Source of the DNA: Chloroflexota bacterium
Lineage (GTDB): Bacteria; Chloroflexota; Anaerolineae; DTLA01
NCBI GenBank assembly: GCA_014360805.1
Contig: JACIWU010000009.1
Location: 1-59,014 of the forward strand
Direction: 5' to 3'
DNA length: 59,014 bases
Positions 33,567 through 41,115 of the stretch are shown piece after piece; within the stretch, counting starts at the first letter, position 1; every line of letters begins with the position of its first letter. The translations under genes were made by a program, and so were the position numbers. The notes under the pieces were generated by a model. It was not told the origin of the DNA. It made no database searches and saw only the letters and a program-made list of their open reading frames with translations.

Positions 33567-34559
33567 TCAAATCTCCCCGCGAACCAACTGCCTCACCCGG
33601 TCCGCGATCTTCTTCGCGTCCACCATCACGTAGTCCTCCATCTGCCGCGCAAACGGCGCAGGCACGCTCGGCGCGCACACCCGCACAATCGGCGCGTCCA
33701 CGTACCCATACGCCTTCTCCGCCACCTGCGCCACCACCTCCGCACCAAACCCGCACCGCTCCACCGCCTCGTGCACCACCACCAACCGCGACGTCTTCTT
33801 CACCGACCCCACAATCGTCTCCACATCCAGCGGAAACAGCGTCCGGGGATCCACCACCTCCACACTGATCCCCTCGCGCTCCAACGCCTCCGCCGCCTCC
33901 AGCGCCATCAGCACCGTCCGCGACGTCGCCACCACCGTGCAGTCCCGCCCCTCTCGCTTCACGTCCGCCACACCAAACGGTATCGTGTACTCCTCCTCCG
34001 GCACCGGCCCCTTCGTGTTGTACAGCAACTTGTGCTCTATGAAGATCACGGGGTCGTCCAACCGTATCGCCGTCTTCAGCAGCCCCTTCGCGTCATACGG
34101 CGTGGACGGCATCGCCACCAGTAGCCCTGGCGTGTGCACAAACCACGCCTCCAGGCTCTGCGCGTGCTGCGCCGCCGAAGACCGCCCCATCCCCCCCTGC
34201 GTCCGAATCACCAGCGGCACCTTCGCCTGCCCACCGGACATGTATCGTATCTTCGCCGCCTGGTTCACAATCTGATCCATCGCCATCGTGCAGAAGTCAA
34301 TGTAGAGAATCTCCGCGACGGGACGCCTGCCCATGAGCGCCGCGCCTACCGCCGTGCCGATGAACCCCTGCTCGCTGATAGGCGTCTGAATGACTCGGTC
34401 CAGGCCAAACTCGGTGGACAGCCCCGCGGTAACTTTGTAGGAGCCGCCGTGGGGGTCGGCAATATCTTCACCGATGAGGAAGATGGTCTCATCTCGGAGC
34501 ATTTCCTCGCGCATGGCTTCTTTCAGCGCTTCTCTGTAGGTGATTTCGCGGACAGCCAT
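33567..34559 (-). CDS. 2-oxoacid dehydrogenase E1 component, beta subunit (PDH/acetoin dehydrogenase type)
   Basis: Beta subunit (330 aa) of the heterotetrameric E1 of a pyruvate-, acetoin- or branched-chain 2-oxoacid dehydrogenase. Conserved parts are YREALKEAMREEM, GEDIADPHGGSYKVTAGL, TPISEQGFIGTAVGAAL, and EVVDPRTLFPLD near the C-terminal domain. It pairs with the alpha subunit upstream. ATG 34559 follows GGAAGG. From the stop to about 34270 the gene uses G-ending codons heavily, while the 5' third does not, so composition changes inside the gene. Confidence 0.92.
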   Translation of the reverse strand: MAVREITYREALKEAMREEMLRDETIFLIGEDIADPHGGSYKVTAGLSTEFGLDRVIQTPISEQGFIGTAVGAALMGRRPVAEILYIDFCTMAMDQIVNQAAKIRYMSGGQAKVPLVIRTQGGMGRSSAAQHAQSLEAWFVHTPGLLVAMPSTPYDAKGLLKTAIRLDDPVIFIEHKLLYNTKGPVPEEEYTIPFGVADVKREGRDCTVVATSRTVLMALEAAEALEREGISVEVVDPRTLFPLDVETIVGSVKKTSRLVVVHEAVERCGFGAEVVAQVAEKAYGYVDAPIVRVCAPSVPAPFARQMEDYVMVDAKKIADRVRQLVRGEI

Positions 34560-34572
34560 CGTGCCTTCCTTC

Positions 34573-35601
34573 CTATCTTGGATTGCCCAGGTAGTCAAAG
34601 TGGACGTACAACTCGTCCAGCGCCGTCTCCGGCGCCGCCAGCGGACTCGCCTTCGCGTACTCCACGCCCGCCTCTATCTCCGCCGCCACCTCCGCTCCCA
34701 TCGCCTCGTCTTCCGCCTCCGTCAGATACCCCCACGCCAGCAACTGCCCCCGCAACTTCACAATCGCGTCCCGCTTCCGCCAAGCCTCCCGCTCCTCCGC
34801 CGGCATGTACAGCGCAGGGTCCCCCACATAATGCCCCAAGAACCGATACGTCTTCGCCTCTATGAACCCAGGCCCGCCGCCGCGCCGTGCCCGCTCCACC
34901 GCTTTCCGCGCCGCGCGGTGCACCGCGATCACATCCATCCCGTCCACGCACTCCCCAGGGATGTGGTACGTCCCCACTCGCGCCACCAAATCGCACTTGT
35001 ACGCCGTCTTCTCCCACGGCTGCGATAACCCGTACAGGTTGTTCTGGCACACAAACACCACAGGCACCTGCCACAGCGACGCCAGGTTCAGCGCCTCGTG
35101 GAACCCACCTTCCGCCGTCGCCCCGTCCCCAAAGAAGCACACCACCACCTCGTCCCCGCCGCGCTGCTTGATCCCCATCCCAATCCCCACAGACGTCGGC
35201 AGGCTCCCGCTCACAATCCCCGTCGCCCCAATGATCCCCTGGCTGAAGTCCGCAATGTGCATGGAGCCGCCCTTGCCCTTGCAGTACCCCGTCGCCCGCC
35301 CGTACAACTCCGCAAACATCCGCTTCACCTCGCACCCCTTCGCAATCACGTCCCCATGCCCACGGTGCGTGCTCGTGATGTAGTCCCGCGGCCCCAGCGC
35401 CCAGCACACCCCAACCGGCACCGCCTCCTGCCCCTGCGACAGGTGCAAGAACCCCGCGATCTCCCCCGCCTCAAACCGCTCCTTCGCCTTGTCCTCAAAC
35501 GCACGGATCAGCCGCATCCGCCGGTACATCCCCAACAACTGCTCCCGCGTCAGGTCCTCCGGCGGAGCCTCGGTCGTTGCCTCTGTCTTCTTCGCGCTCA
35601 T
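34573..35601 (-). CDS. 2-oxoacid dehydrogenase E1 component, alpha subunit
   Basis: TPP-binding E1-alpha subunit of 342 aa. Hallmarks are MYRRMRLIRAFEDKA, GFLHLSQGQEAV, STHRGHGDVIAKG, YCKGKGGSMHIAD, and the TPP motif starting GDGATAEGGFHEALN and ending in QNN. Phosphorylation-loop region TYRFLGHYVGD is intact. Together with E1-beta and E2 it forms most of a pyruvate or acetoin dehydrogenase complex; sequence does not settle the substrate. It is 13 bp after E2 and 13 bp before E1-beta. G-ending codons dominate throughout. Confidence 0.93.
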   Translation of the reverse strand: MSAKKTEATTEAPPEDLTREQLLGMYRRMRLIRAFEDKAKERFEAGEIAGFLHLSQGQEAVPVGVCWALGPRDYITSTHRGHGDVIAKGCEVKRMFAELYGRATGYCKGKGGSMHIADFSQGIIGATGIVSGSLPTSVGIGMGIKQRGGDEVVVCFFGDGATAEGGFHEALNLASLWQVPVVFVCQNNLYGLSQPWEKTAYKCDLVARVGTYHIPGECVDGMDVIAVHRAARKAVERARRGGGPGFIEAKTYRFLGHYVGDPALYMPAEEREAWRKRDAIVKLRGQLLAWGYLTEAEDEAMGAEVAAEIEAGVEYAKASPLAAPETALDELYVHFDYLGNPR

Positions 35602-35614
35602 TCTACCCTCCGCG

Positions 35615-36916
35615 TTATGTCAATATCAGCACCGGCTCTTCCATCAGCCGCGCGATCGTCTCCAAGAACCTCGCCGCTGGCGCGCCGTCTATCACCCGAT
35701 GGTCAAACGCCAGGCTCAACACCATCATCGGCCTCACTGCCATCTCATCCCCTACCACCACCGCCTTCTTCACCATCCGCCCAACACCCAATATGCAGCA
35801 CTCCGGCAGGTTGATCACCGGCGTGAACCCCTCCACGCCGTACATCCCCAGGTTCGTGATCGTGAACGTCCCGCCTGTCAGGTCGTCCGGCCCAATCCGC
35901 CCGCTCCGCGCCGCCTCCACCAGCCGCGCCCGCTCTCGCGCCAACTCCGCCAGGCTCATCCGGTCGGCGCCGTGAATCACCGGCACCAGCAGCCCCCGCT
36001 CTGTGTCCACCGCCAACCCAATGTTCACATCCCCCAGCCGCTCAATCACCCCATCCCCAAGCCGCGCGTTCGCCTCCGGATGCCGCCGCAACGCCTCCGC
36101 GCACACCCGCACCAGGATGTCGTTGTACGTGATCTCTATCCCCTCATCCTTGAGGCGGTCGCGCAACGCGATCATCTTGCTCGCGTCCACCTCCCGGAAC
36201 AGCGTTACCCGCGCCGTCTCCCGCGCGCTCTCCGCCATCCGCCGCGACACAACCCCACGGACGCCCGTCAGCGGTATCCGCTCCACCACGCCCGACGGCG
36301 CCGCAGGAGCCGCCTCCACTGCCCCGCGCCCGCGGATCACCGCCGCCGCAGCGCGCAACACGTCCTCCTCCATCACGCGCCCGCCAGGGCCCGTCCCCGC
36401 AATCCCGGCCATCTCCAGCCCCAGCACCGCCGCCAACCTCTCCGCCGCCGGCGTCGCCTTCACAGCCTCTGCCGCCGGAGCCGCCTTCGCCGCCACCGCG
36501 CGCGCCACATCCGCCGCCACCACGCGCCCCCCAGGGCCGCTCCCCGCGATGCTGGCAATGTCAAGTCCGGCTTTCCGCGCTTCCACCCGCGCCTTCCACG
36601 ACGCCTCCCCCCGCACCGCTTCCGCCGCGGGTTCGGCCTCGCGCCTCGGCTCCGGCGGCGCAGCAGCCACCGCCGCGCCCTCGCCCTCCAGCACCGCCAC
36701 CGGCGCGCCCACCGGCGCCTCCTCCCCCTCCGCCACCAGAATCCGCGCCACCTTCCCGCTCTGCTGCGCCTCCACCGTTACGATGGCCTTGTCCGTCTCC
36801 ACCTCAAAGATCGCCTGGCCGCGGGCGATGGTGTCCCCAACGCCCACCAGCCACTTCACCACCTTCCCACGCTCCATCGTCAGCCCCAACTGGGGCATCG
36901 TGATCTCCATCGCCAT
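35615..36916 (-). CDS. Dihydrolipoamide acyltransferase (E2) with two E3/E1-binding domains
   Basis: A 433-aa E2. Residues 1-80 are one lipoyl domain with the lipoylated Lys in VETDKAIVT (K43). After an Ala/Glu/Pro linker come two peripheral-subunit-binding domains, about 107-141 (IAGSGPGGRVVAADV) and about 155-190 (IAGTGPGGRVMEEDV); a single one is normal. The acyltransferase domain (about 210-433) has the catalytic HRVIDG. Transfers the acyl group from lipoate to CoA. No E3 gene is nearby. ATG 36916 has GGAGG upstream. The lipoyl-coding part has ordinary codon use; the rest is G-ending-rich. Confidence 0.93.
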   Translation of the reverse strand: MAMEITMPQLGLTMERGKVVKWLVGVGDTIARGQAIFEVETDKAIVTVEAQQSGKVARILVAEGEEAPVGAPVAVLEGEGAAVAAAPPEPRREAEPAAEAVRGEASWKARVEARKAGLDIASIAGSGPGGRVVAADVARAVAAKAAPAAEAVKATPAAERLAAVLGLEMAGIAGTGPGGRVMEEDVLRAAAAVIRGRGAVEAAPAAPSGVVERIPLTGVRGVVSRRMAESARETARVTLFREVDASKMIALRDRLKDEGIEITYNDILVRVCAEALRRHPEANARLGDGVIERLGDVNIGLAVDTERGLLVPVIHGADRMSLAELARERARLVEAARSGRIGPDDLTGGTFTITNLGMYGVEGFTPVINLPECCILGVGRMVKKAVVVGDEMAVRPMMVLSLAFDHRVIDGAPAARFLETIARLMEEPVLILT

Positions 36917-36950
36917 GACCACCTCCAGCAGCATGAAATCCGATGGGCGA

Positions 36951-37439
36951 CTACAGGCGGGAAATCGCCCGTTCCCACTCCTGTTCGTCGCCCAGGGGAG
37001 CAAGCGCGCGCACCGCGAACTCTATCTGGCGCATGCAGACATCTCTCCAGATGCCGCTCTCAATGAACCGCGCGTGTTGGGTCGGCTCATGAATGTCCAG
37101 GCCCAGCAGGTCGCGGCAATGTGTGGCACCATAAGCGGCACAAAACCGGTCTATGAACCCGTTGATAATGGCTCTGCTAACTCTTTTGGCCTCTTTGTGG
37201 TCGGGGATGCGCGAGGCGGCCAGGCGGCCCACGGCAATCGCAGCGCCCGAAATCGCGCCGCAAACCCATCCGCGCCACGCCACCCCGCCGTTCAGCGCCA
37301 TGCACAGCGCCGCATCGTCCTCGCCGCCCAGCCCGAAGACCTCAAGGAGCGCCACGAGGGTTGTCTCGGCGCAGCCGTACAGGTTGTCGTCGCGCAGGAA
37401 CAGTTCACGCGCCCTTGCGAGAGCATCCGCCTGCGTCAT
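36951..37439 (-). CDS. C_GCAxxG_C_C family redox-associated protein
   Basis: A 162-aa cysteine-motif protein of the family TIGR01909/C_GCAxxG_C_C. The pattern is visible as NLYGCAETTL, then GWVCGAISGAAIAVG, then the paired Cys of FCAAYGATHCRDLLG. Its biochemical role is unknown; members occur near oxidoreductases in anaerobes and may bind a metal or FeS centre. The start overlaps the GntR gene stop, and it precedes the E2 gene by 34 bp, so it is part of operon B. Confidence 0.8.
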   Translation of the reverse strand: MTQADALARARELFLRDDNLYGCAETTLVALLEVFGLGGEDDAALCMALNGGVAWRGWVCGAISGAAIAVGRLAASRIPDHKEAKRVSRAIINGFIDRFCAAYGATHCRDLLGLDIHEPTQHARFIESGIWRDVCMRQIEFAVRALAPLGDEQEWERAISRL

Positions 37440-38125
37440 CCCAGACCATTCTCCTGGCCGAAGTTCTCGGGGGGTTTGCCCAAGTCCTCAATGTGGCGGC
37501 GCATCGCCGTCATGGCCTTCTGGGGATTGCGCGTCTGGAGCGCCTTCAGCAGGTCCTCGTGGCGCTTGGCCAATTCCTCCAGATTGTACTCGGACACGCG
37601 CGTGGTTACGATGGTCCAGTAGCCGAAGCGCAGCGTTTGCCAAAGGTTGTACAACAAGCGGTTGCCCGACAACTTCATGATGGCCTCGTGGAAGATATTG
37701 TCCAGGCGCACCATACGGTTCCCGTCGCGCGCCTTGCCCGCTTCCACCATCTGCTCCAGGATGTCCTGAAGCGCGGCCAGGTCCTCATCGGTGGCACGCG
37801 GGGCCGCCAGGCGGGCCGCAAGGGATTCCAGCGCCGCGCGCACCGTGTACACTTCGTACAATTCCTCAGCCGTGAACGACCGCACGAACGTGCCCTTATA
37901 CGGCTCGGACTCCAAGAAGCCCATGAGCACTAGGTCGCGAATGGCCTCGCGCACCGGCGCTTGGCTCACCCCTAACTGCCGCGCCAGGGCGCTCTCTATG
38001 ATGCGCTGGCCGGGCTTCATCTCCCCGCTCATGATGGCTTTGATGATGAACTCGCGCACCCGGTCGCTGAGCGCCGTCTTGGGGAACGTCTCCCCTTCGG
38101 CCGCTCCGATGGCTCTCATTCCCAC
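37436..38125 (-). CDS. GntR-family transcriptional regulator (FadR/FCD subgroup)
   Basis: A 229-aa regulator. The N-terminal winged helix has LSDRVREFIIKAIMSGEMKPGQRI and SQAPVREAIRDLVLMGFLE, with the recognition helix about 52-64. The C-terminal FCD domain (about 85-215) contains DNIFHEAIMKLSGN, whose His and Asp usually bind a metal and a carboxylic acid ligand such as an organic or sugar acid. It is the only regulator within operon B and a candidate for control of operons A, B and perhaps C. It follows the HprK-like gene by 32 bp. Confidence 0.92.
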   Translation of the reverse strand: MGMRAIGAAEGETFPKTALSDRVREFIIKAIMSGEMKPGQRIIESALARQLGVSQAPVREAIRDLVLMGFLESEPYKGTFVRSFTAEELYEVYTVRAALESLAARLAAPRATDEDLAALQDILEQMVEAGKARDGNRMVRLDNIFHEAIMKLSGNRLLYNLWQTLRFGYWTIVTTRVSEYNLEELAKRHEDLLKALQTRNPQKAMTAMRRHIEDLGKPPENFGQENGLG

Positions 38126-38157
38126 CTCCGTTTCTGTAGGCGGTGCTGCCCCGATGC

Positions 38158-39039
38158 TTACAGCAGTTTCTCCACCTCGTCCAGGATCACCTGCGGGTTC
38201 CGCCCCCGAATCAGGTAGTAGGGACGGACCGCGAAGCGGTGCACGAAGTCGGCGCGGCGGGCCCTCCGCTCGTCCGTATCCACAATGGGCATCGGCAGCC
38301 CAGGCGACAGCAGTTGATTGAGGCCAAAGTAGTTCATCACCGAGTGATACGTCTGATACTCCCGCTCAAACGGGATCATCTCCACCACTGCCGTGTCAAA
38401 ATTGCCGTCAATGGAGGGCAGAATCACGATGTCCACGTTGCTGGGCGCGTCATAGTTCACAAACTCGGGCGTCTTGTCAAAGAACTTCGCCACGCCCTGA
38501 TCCTGGTTGGGCAAGTCGGCGCGCTCGGTTCCCTTGGCGCGCTGCCTCAGGAAGACCGACTTGGAACCCATCACCGCCCAGCCGCGCTCGTCCACCACCG
38601 TCGTCTCCGTGGACACGACCAGCCCGCCCCTGCGGCAGCCCTCAATCTGGGACATGGTTTTGCCGTGATTGGATTCGCCGCCCAGGAACATGATGGTGCG
38701 ATCCATGTACCGCACCGCCGACGCGTGGAACGGATGCAGGCCGTGCTCCTCCATGCGAAACGCCAGCATGGTTACCAGCACTTTCTGCACCTCGCCCTGG
38801 AACCACTCGCCGTCCAGAATCAAAATGCCATCCTCGTACCGAATGTCTTTCCGCGCCGCGTCCTGTCGCCAGATGATGTCCGGCCTAGGACGGGTAACCG
38901 TGTCCTCAATGCGAACGCTGGCCAGGCGGTAGTCCAAGAACGACATCTCGTCCAGCACGTGCTCCACCGGGCGGCTTCCGTACACATCCACCCGCAATCG
39001 GGCCTCGCCCGACGACATCTCTTCCGAGAGTTGTAGCAT
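38158..39039 (-). CDS. HprK-like P-loop protein (HPr kinase/phosphorylase-related), unknown target
   Basis: A 293-aa protein. A P-loop, GGESNHGKT (120-128), sits in the context AVRYMDRTIMFLGGES, followed by GGLVVSTETTVVDERG; this resembles the HPr kinase core, where the P-loop is followed by a strand with the 'DDxV' acid (here TETTVVD). No HprK N-terminal domain or HPr gene is seen. ATG 39039 is chosen because GGAGG lies 5 bases upstream. It is 14 bp after the ATP-grasp gene and probably co-translated, which suggests it phosphorylates or dephosphorylates something in the same phosphotransfer chain. The function is not established. Confidence 0.65.
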   Translation of the reverse strand: MLQLSEEMSSGEARLRVDVYGSRPVEHVLDEMSFLDYRLASVRIEDTVTRPRPDIIWRQDAARKDIRYEDGILILDGEWFQGEVQKVLVTMLAFRMEEHGLHPFHASAVRYMDRTIMFLGGESNHGKTMSQIEGCRRGGLVVSTETTVVDERGWAVMGSKSVFLRQRAKGTERADLPNQDQGVAKFFDKTPEFVNYDAPSNVDIVILPSIDGNFDTAVVEMIPFEREYQTYHSVMNYFGLNQLLSPGLPMPIVDTDERRARRADFVHRFAVRPYYLIRGRNPQVILDEVEKLL

Positions 39040-39053
39040 CTCTCCCTCCACGT

Positions 39054-40004
39054 TTACAGGCATGTGATGGGGCGGCTCTGCAACAGATAGATTGTGCCGC
39101 CCTCCGACGCCCACTCAATATCCTGTGGGCACCCGAAGTGTCGCTCCACTTTGTTGCCGAGGTCCACCAGTTGGCGCAACTCGTCCAGCGTCAGCACCTT
39201 GGCCGCTGCCTTGTCCGGCGGAACCTGCAACGTGATCACCCCGCAATCGCCGTCGCGACAGACCATGATCTGCTTCTCGGGCACGAACTCGTACACGATC
39301 TCGTAGGTCTCGCGGTCCACCTTGTAGTGATCGGGCGTGATGGTGCCGGAAACGATCCCCTCGCCCAGCCCCCACACCGCCTCAATGGTCATCTGGAAGT
39401 GATTGCGCATCACGGGGTCAACCGTGAAGGTAACGCCCGACTTCTCCGAATTGATCATCTTCTGCACCACCACGGCCATAGACACCTCGGAGTGCTCAAA
39501 GCCCTTCTGGTGCCGATAGAAGATCGCTTGAGACGTGAAAAGCGAGGACCAGCACCCCCGCACCGCGCGCAGGAGTTGGTCCTCGCCAACCACGTTTAGA
39601 AAAGTCTCCTGTTGCCCCGCGAAACTGGCCCCCGCCAGGTCCTCGGCCGTCGCGCTAGAGCGCACCGCTACCGCCGCATCCGGGCCCAGGGCGCGGTAGT
39701 GGGCCACGATCTCGTCCCGCAGGTCATCCGGAATCGGGATGTCGGCAAACAACGCCCGCACCCGATGCTCTACTTCCTGAAGGTGCCCGCTTTCCAGATA
39801 ATCCAGGCCGCTGAGAATGCGGGCGATTTGCTCGCCCAGGCCCAGCGCCTCGGCAACCCGCCTGTACGCCGAGGATAGGATGACGAACCCCGGCGGGATG
39901 GGTAGCCCCGCCTGCGCCATGTCGCCCAGATTCGCGCCTTTACCTCCCGCCAGCGCCACATCGTTCCGCGAAATCTCCGAAAACCACCGACACATTATAC
40001 CCAT
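39054..40004 (-). CDS. Stand-alone PEP-synthase/PPDK ATP-grasp domain protein
   Basis: A 316-aa protein equal to the N-terminal nucleotide-binding third of PEP synthase. It shows GGKGANLGDMAQAGLPIPPGF, the VRSSATAEDLAGASFAGQQETFLN block (split motif VRSSATAEDL), VVVQKMINSEKSGVTFTVDP, and the closing YLLQSRPI. The phosphohistidine and PEP-binding domains are missing because the gene simply ends there, with a proper stop. It is the size of the small subunit of phenylphosphate synthase. The natural partner is the phosphohistidine protein at 27999-29708. GGAGG lies 10 bases before the start; an in-frame ATG three codons on is possible. Confidence 0.86.
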   Translation of the reverse strand: MGIMCRWFSEISRNDVALAGGKGANLGDMAQAGLPIPPGFVILSSAYRRVAEALGLGEQIARILSGLDYLESGHLQEVEHRVRALFADIPIPDDLRDEIVAHYRALGPDAAVAVRSSATAEDLAGASFAGQQETFLNVVGEDQLLRAVRGCWSSLFTSQAIFYRHQKGFEHSEVSMAVVVQKMINSEKSGVTFTVDPVMRNHFQMTIEAVWGLGEGIVSGTITPDHYKVDRETYEIVYEFVPEKQIMVCRDGDCGVITLQVPPDKAAAKVLTLDELRQLVDLGNKVERHFGCPQDIEWASEGGTIYLLQSRPITCL

Positions 40005-40019
40005 GGATCCGACGCCTCC

Positions 40020-40808
40020 TCATTGAGATGCCGTAATGCCGCCATCGGCGAAGATGATCTGCCCCGTGATGAAGTCCGACGCAGGCGCCGACAGGTACAC
40101 CGCCAACGCCGCAATGTCCTTCGGCTCCGCAATCCGCCCCAACGGTATCCGCGCCACCAACGGATTGTAGAACTCCGGATCCGCCAACATGTGCGCCACC
40201 AACTCCGTCCGCACAAACGTCGGCGCAATCCCGTTCACCGTGATCCCGTACTTCGCCCACTCCGTCGCCAAGTGCTTGATCATCATGTTCATCCCGCCCT
40301 TGCTCGCGCAGTACGACACATACCCACGCTTCGGCAACCCCAACATGCTCCGCACCGAACTGATGTGAATGTGCTTCCCGCCGCCGCGCTCCACCTGCTC
40401 CCGCGCCACCGCCTGCGATAAGAAGAACGCCGCCTTCAGGTTCAAGTCCAGCGCGTAGTCCCAGTCCTCCTCCGTGTACTCCAGCGCAGGCGCCTCCCGC
40501 AGTATCCCCACGCTGTTCACCACCACGTCTATCTTCCCAAACCGCTTCGCCACCTCGGGCACAAACGCCCGCACTTCGGCCACATTCAGCACGTCCAGCG
40601 CCGCGCCCCACGCCTTGCCCCCTTGCTCGTTGATGCGCGCCGCCAGCGCCTCGGCCTTGGACCCGGTGCGCCCGCACACCACCACCGTCGCCCCGAAGGC
40701 CGCCAGCGCCTCGCAGATGGCCGCGCCGATCCCGCCCGCGCCCCCTGCCACCAGCGCCACCTTCCCGCTCAAATCGTACAGTTTGCGATAGTCGTCAAGT
40801 GAGGACAT
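40020..40808 (-). CDS. SDR-family oxidoreductase (gluconate/sugar dehydrogenase-like)
   Basis: A 262-aa classical short-chain dehydrogenase. The cofactor motif is VAGGAGGIGAAI, NSVGIL stands for NNAG, and the catalytic Tyr/Lys are in YVSYCASKG; the end VYLSAPASDFITGQIIFADGG is standard. It is closest in style to gluconate-5-dehydrogenase-like enzymes, so a sugar, sugar acid or sugar alcohol is a reasonable substrate. First gene of operon B, with AAGGAGATG upstream. The 3' two thirds (40023 to about 40560) uses G-ending codons heavily and the 5' third does not. Confidence 0.9.
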   Translation of the reverse strand: MSSLDDYRKLYDLSGKVALVAGGAGGIGAAICEALAAFGATVVVCGRTGSKAEALAARINEQGGKAWGAALDVLNVAEVRAFVPEVAKRFGKIDVVVNSVGILREAPALEYTEEDWDYALDLNLKAAFFLSQAVAREQVERGGGKHIHISSVRSMLGLPKRGYVSYCASKGGMNMMIKHLATEWAKYGITVNGIAPTFVRTELVAHMLADPEFYNPLVARIPLGRIAEPKDIAALAVYLSAPASDFITGQIIFADGGITASQ

Positions 40809-40884
40809 ACTTTCATCTCCTTTCGTAGGTTTTCACATCCGGAGAACCCAACTGCCCAAATTCTAACGTTGTAACTTACTATCC

Positions 40885-40913
40885 ATTGTAGCACACTCTG
40901 TCCCAGACGTCAA
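40885..40913 (-). promoter_or_regulatory. Promoter of operon B
   Basis: Minus strand: -35 TTGACG (40913-40908), 17-bp spacer, -10 TACAAT (40890-40885). After the -10 the sequence continues ATGGATAGT, similar to ATGGATAAT found at the same place in the operon A promoter. Confidence 0.7.
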
Positions 40914-40964
40914 GCGTTTCGGGCCATGTTAGCACACCGGTGCATTCACGGCAGAGGTAAACTC

Positions 40965-40993
40965 TTGACAACGCGCGAAATTCCGTGTATACT
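40965..40993 (+). promoter_or_regulatory. Promoter of operon C
   Basis: -35 TTGACA (40965-40970), 17-bp spacer, -10 TATACT (40988-40993). The start near 41000 gives a leader of about 115 bases. The -10 region, GTATACTAT, is identical to that of the operon A promoter. Confidence 0.77.
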
Positions 40994-41115
40994 ATTATCG
41001 GTCAGTAAAAATCATTTTCATAGAACAAAAACCCTAGCGCGCCGCGTGAGGGCCTTTCCCTTATGGCGACGCTTTCGTTACATCTCGTCCAGCCCGTTTG
41101 TAGCGGAGGTTGCTT

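Larger units (their letters stand above)
40809..41115. other. Divergent control region between operons B and C
   Basis: 307 bp with no gene. It holds the minus-strand promoter of operon B (40885-40913) and the plus-strand promoter of operon C (40965-40993), with the two -35 boxes about 50 bp apart. Between them is the palindrome CACCGGTG (near 40935). The region is AT-richer than its flanks. Confidence 0.7.

Noticed and set aside
31573-37066. Several long plus-strand frames opposite pgk, GAPDH, E1 and E2
   Set aside because: They arise because G-ending codons on the minus strand remove stops on the plus strand. Their translations are Arg/His/Pro repeats with no domain.
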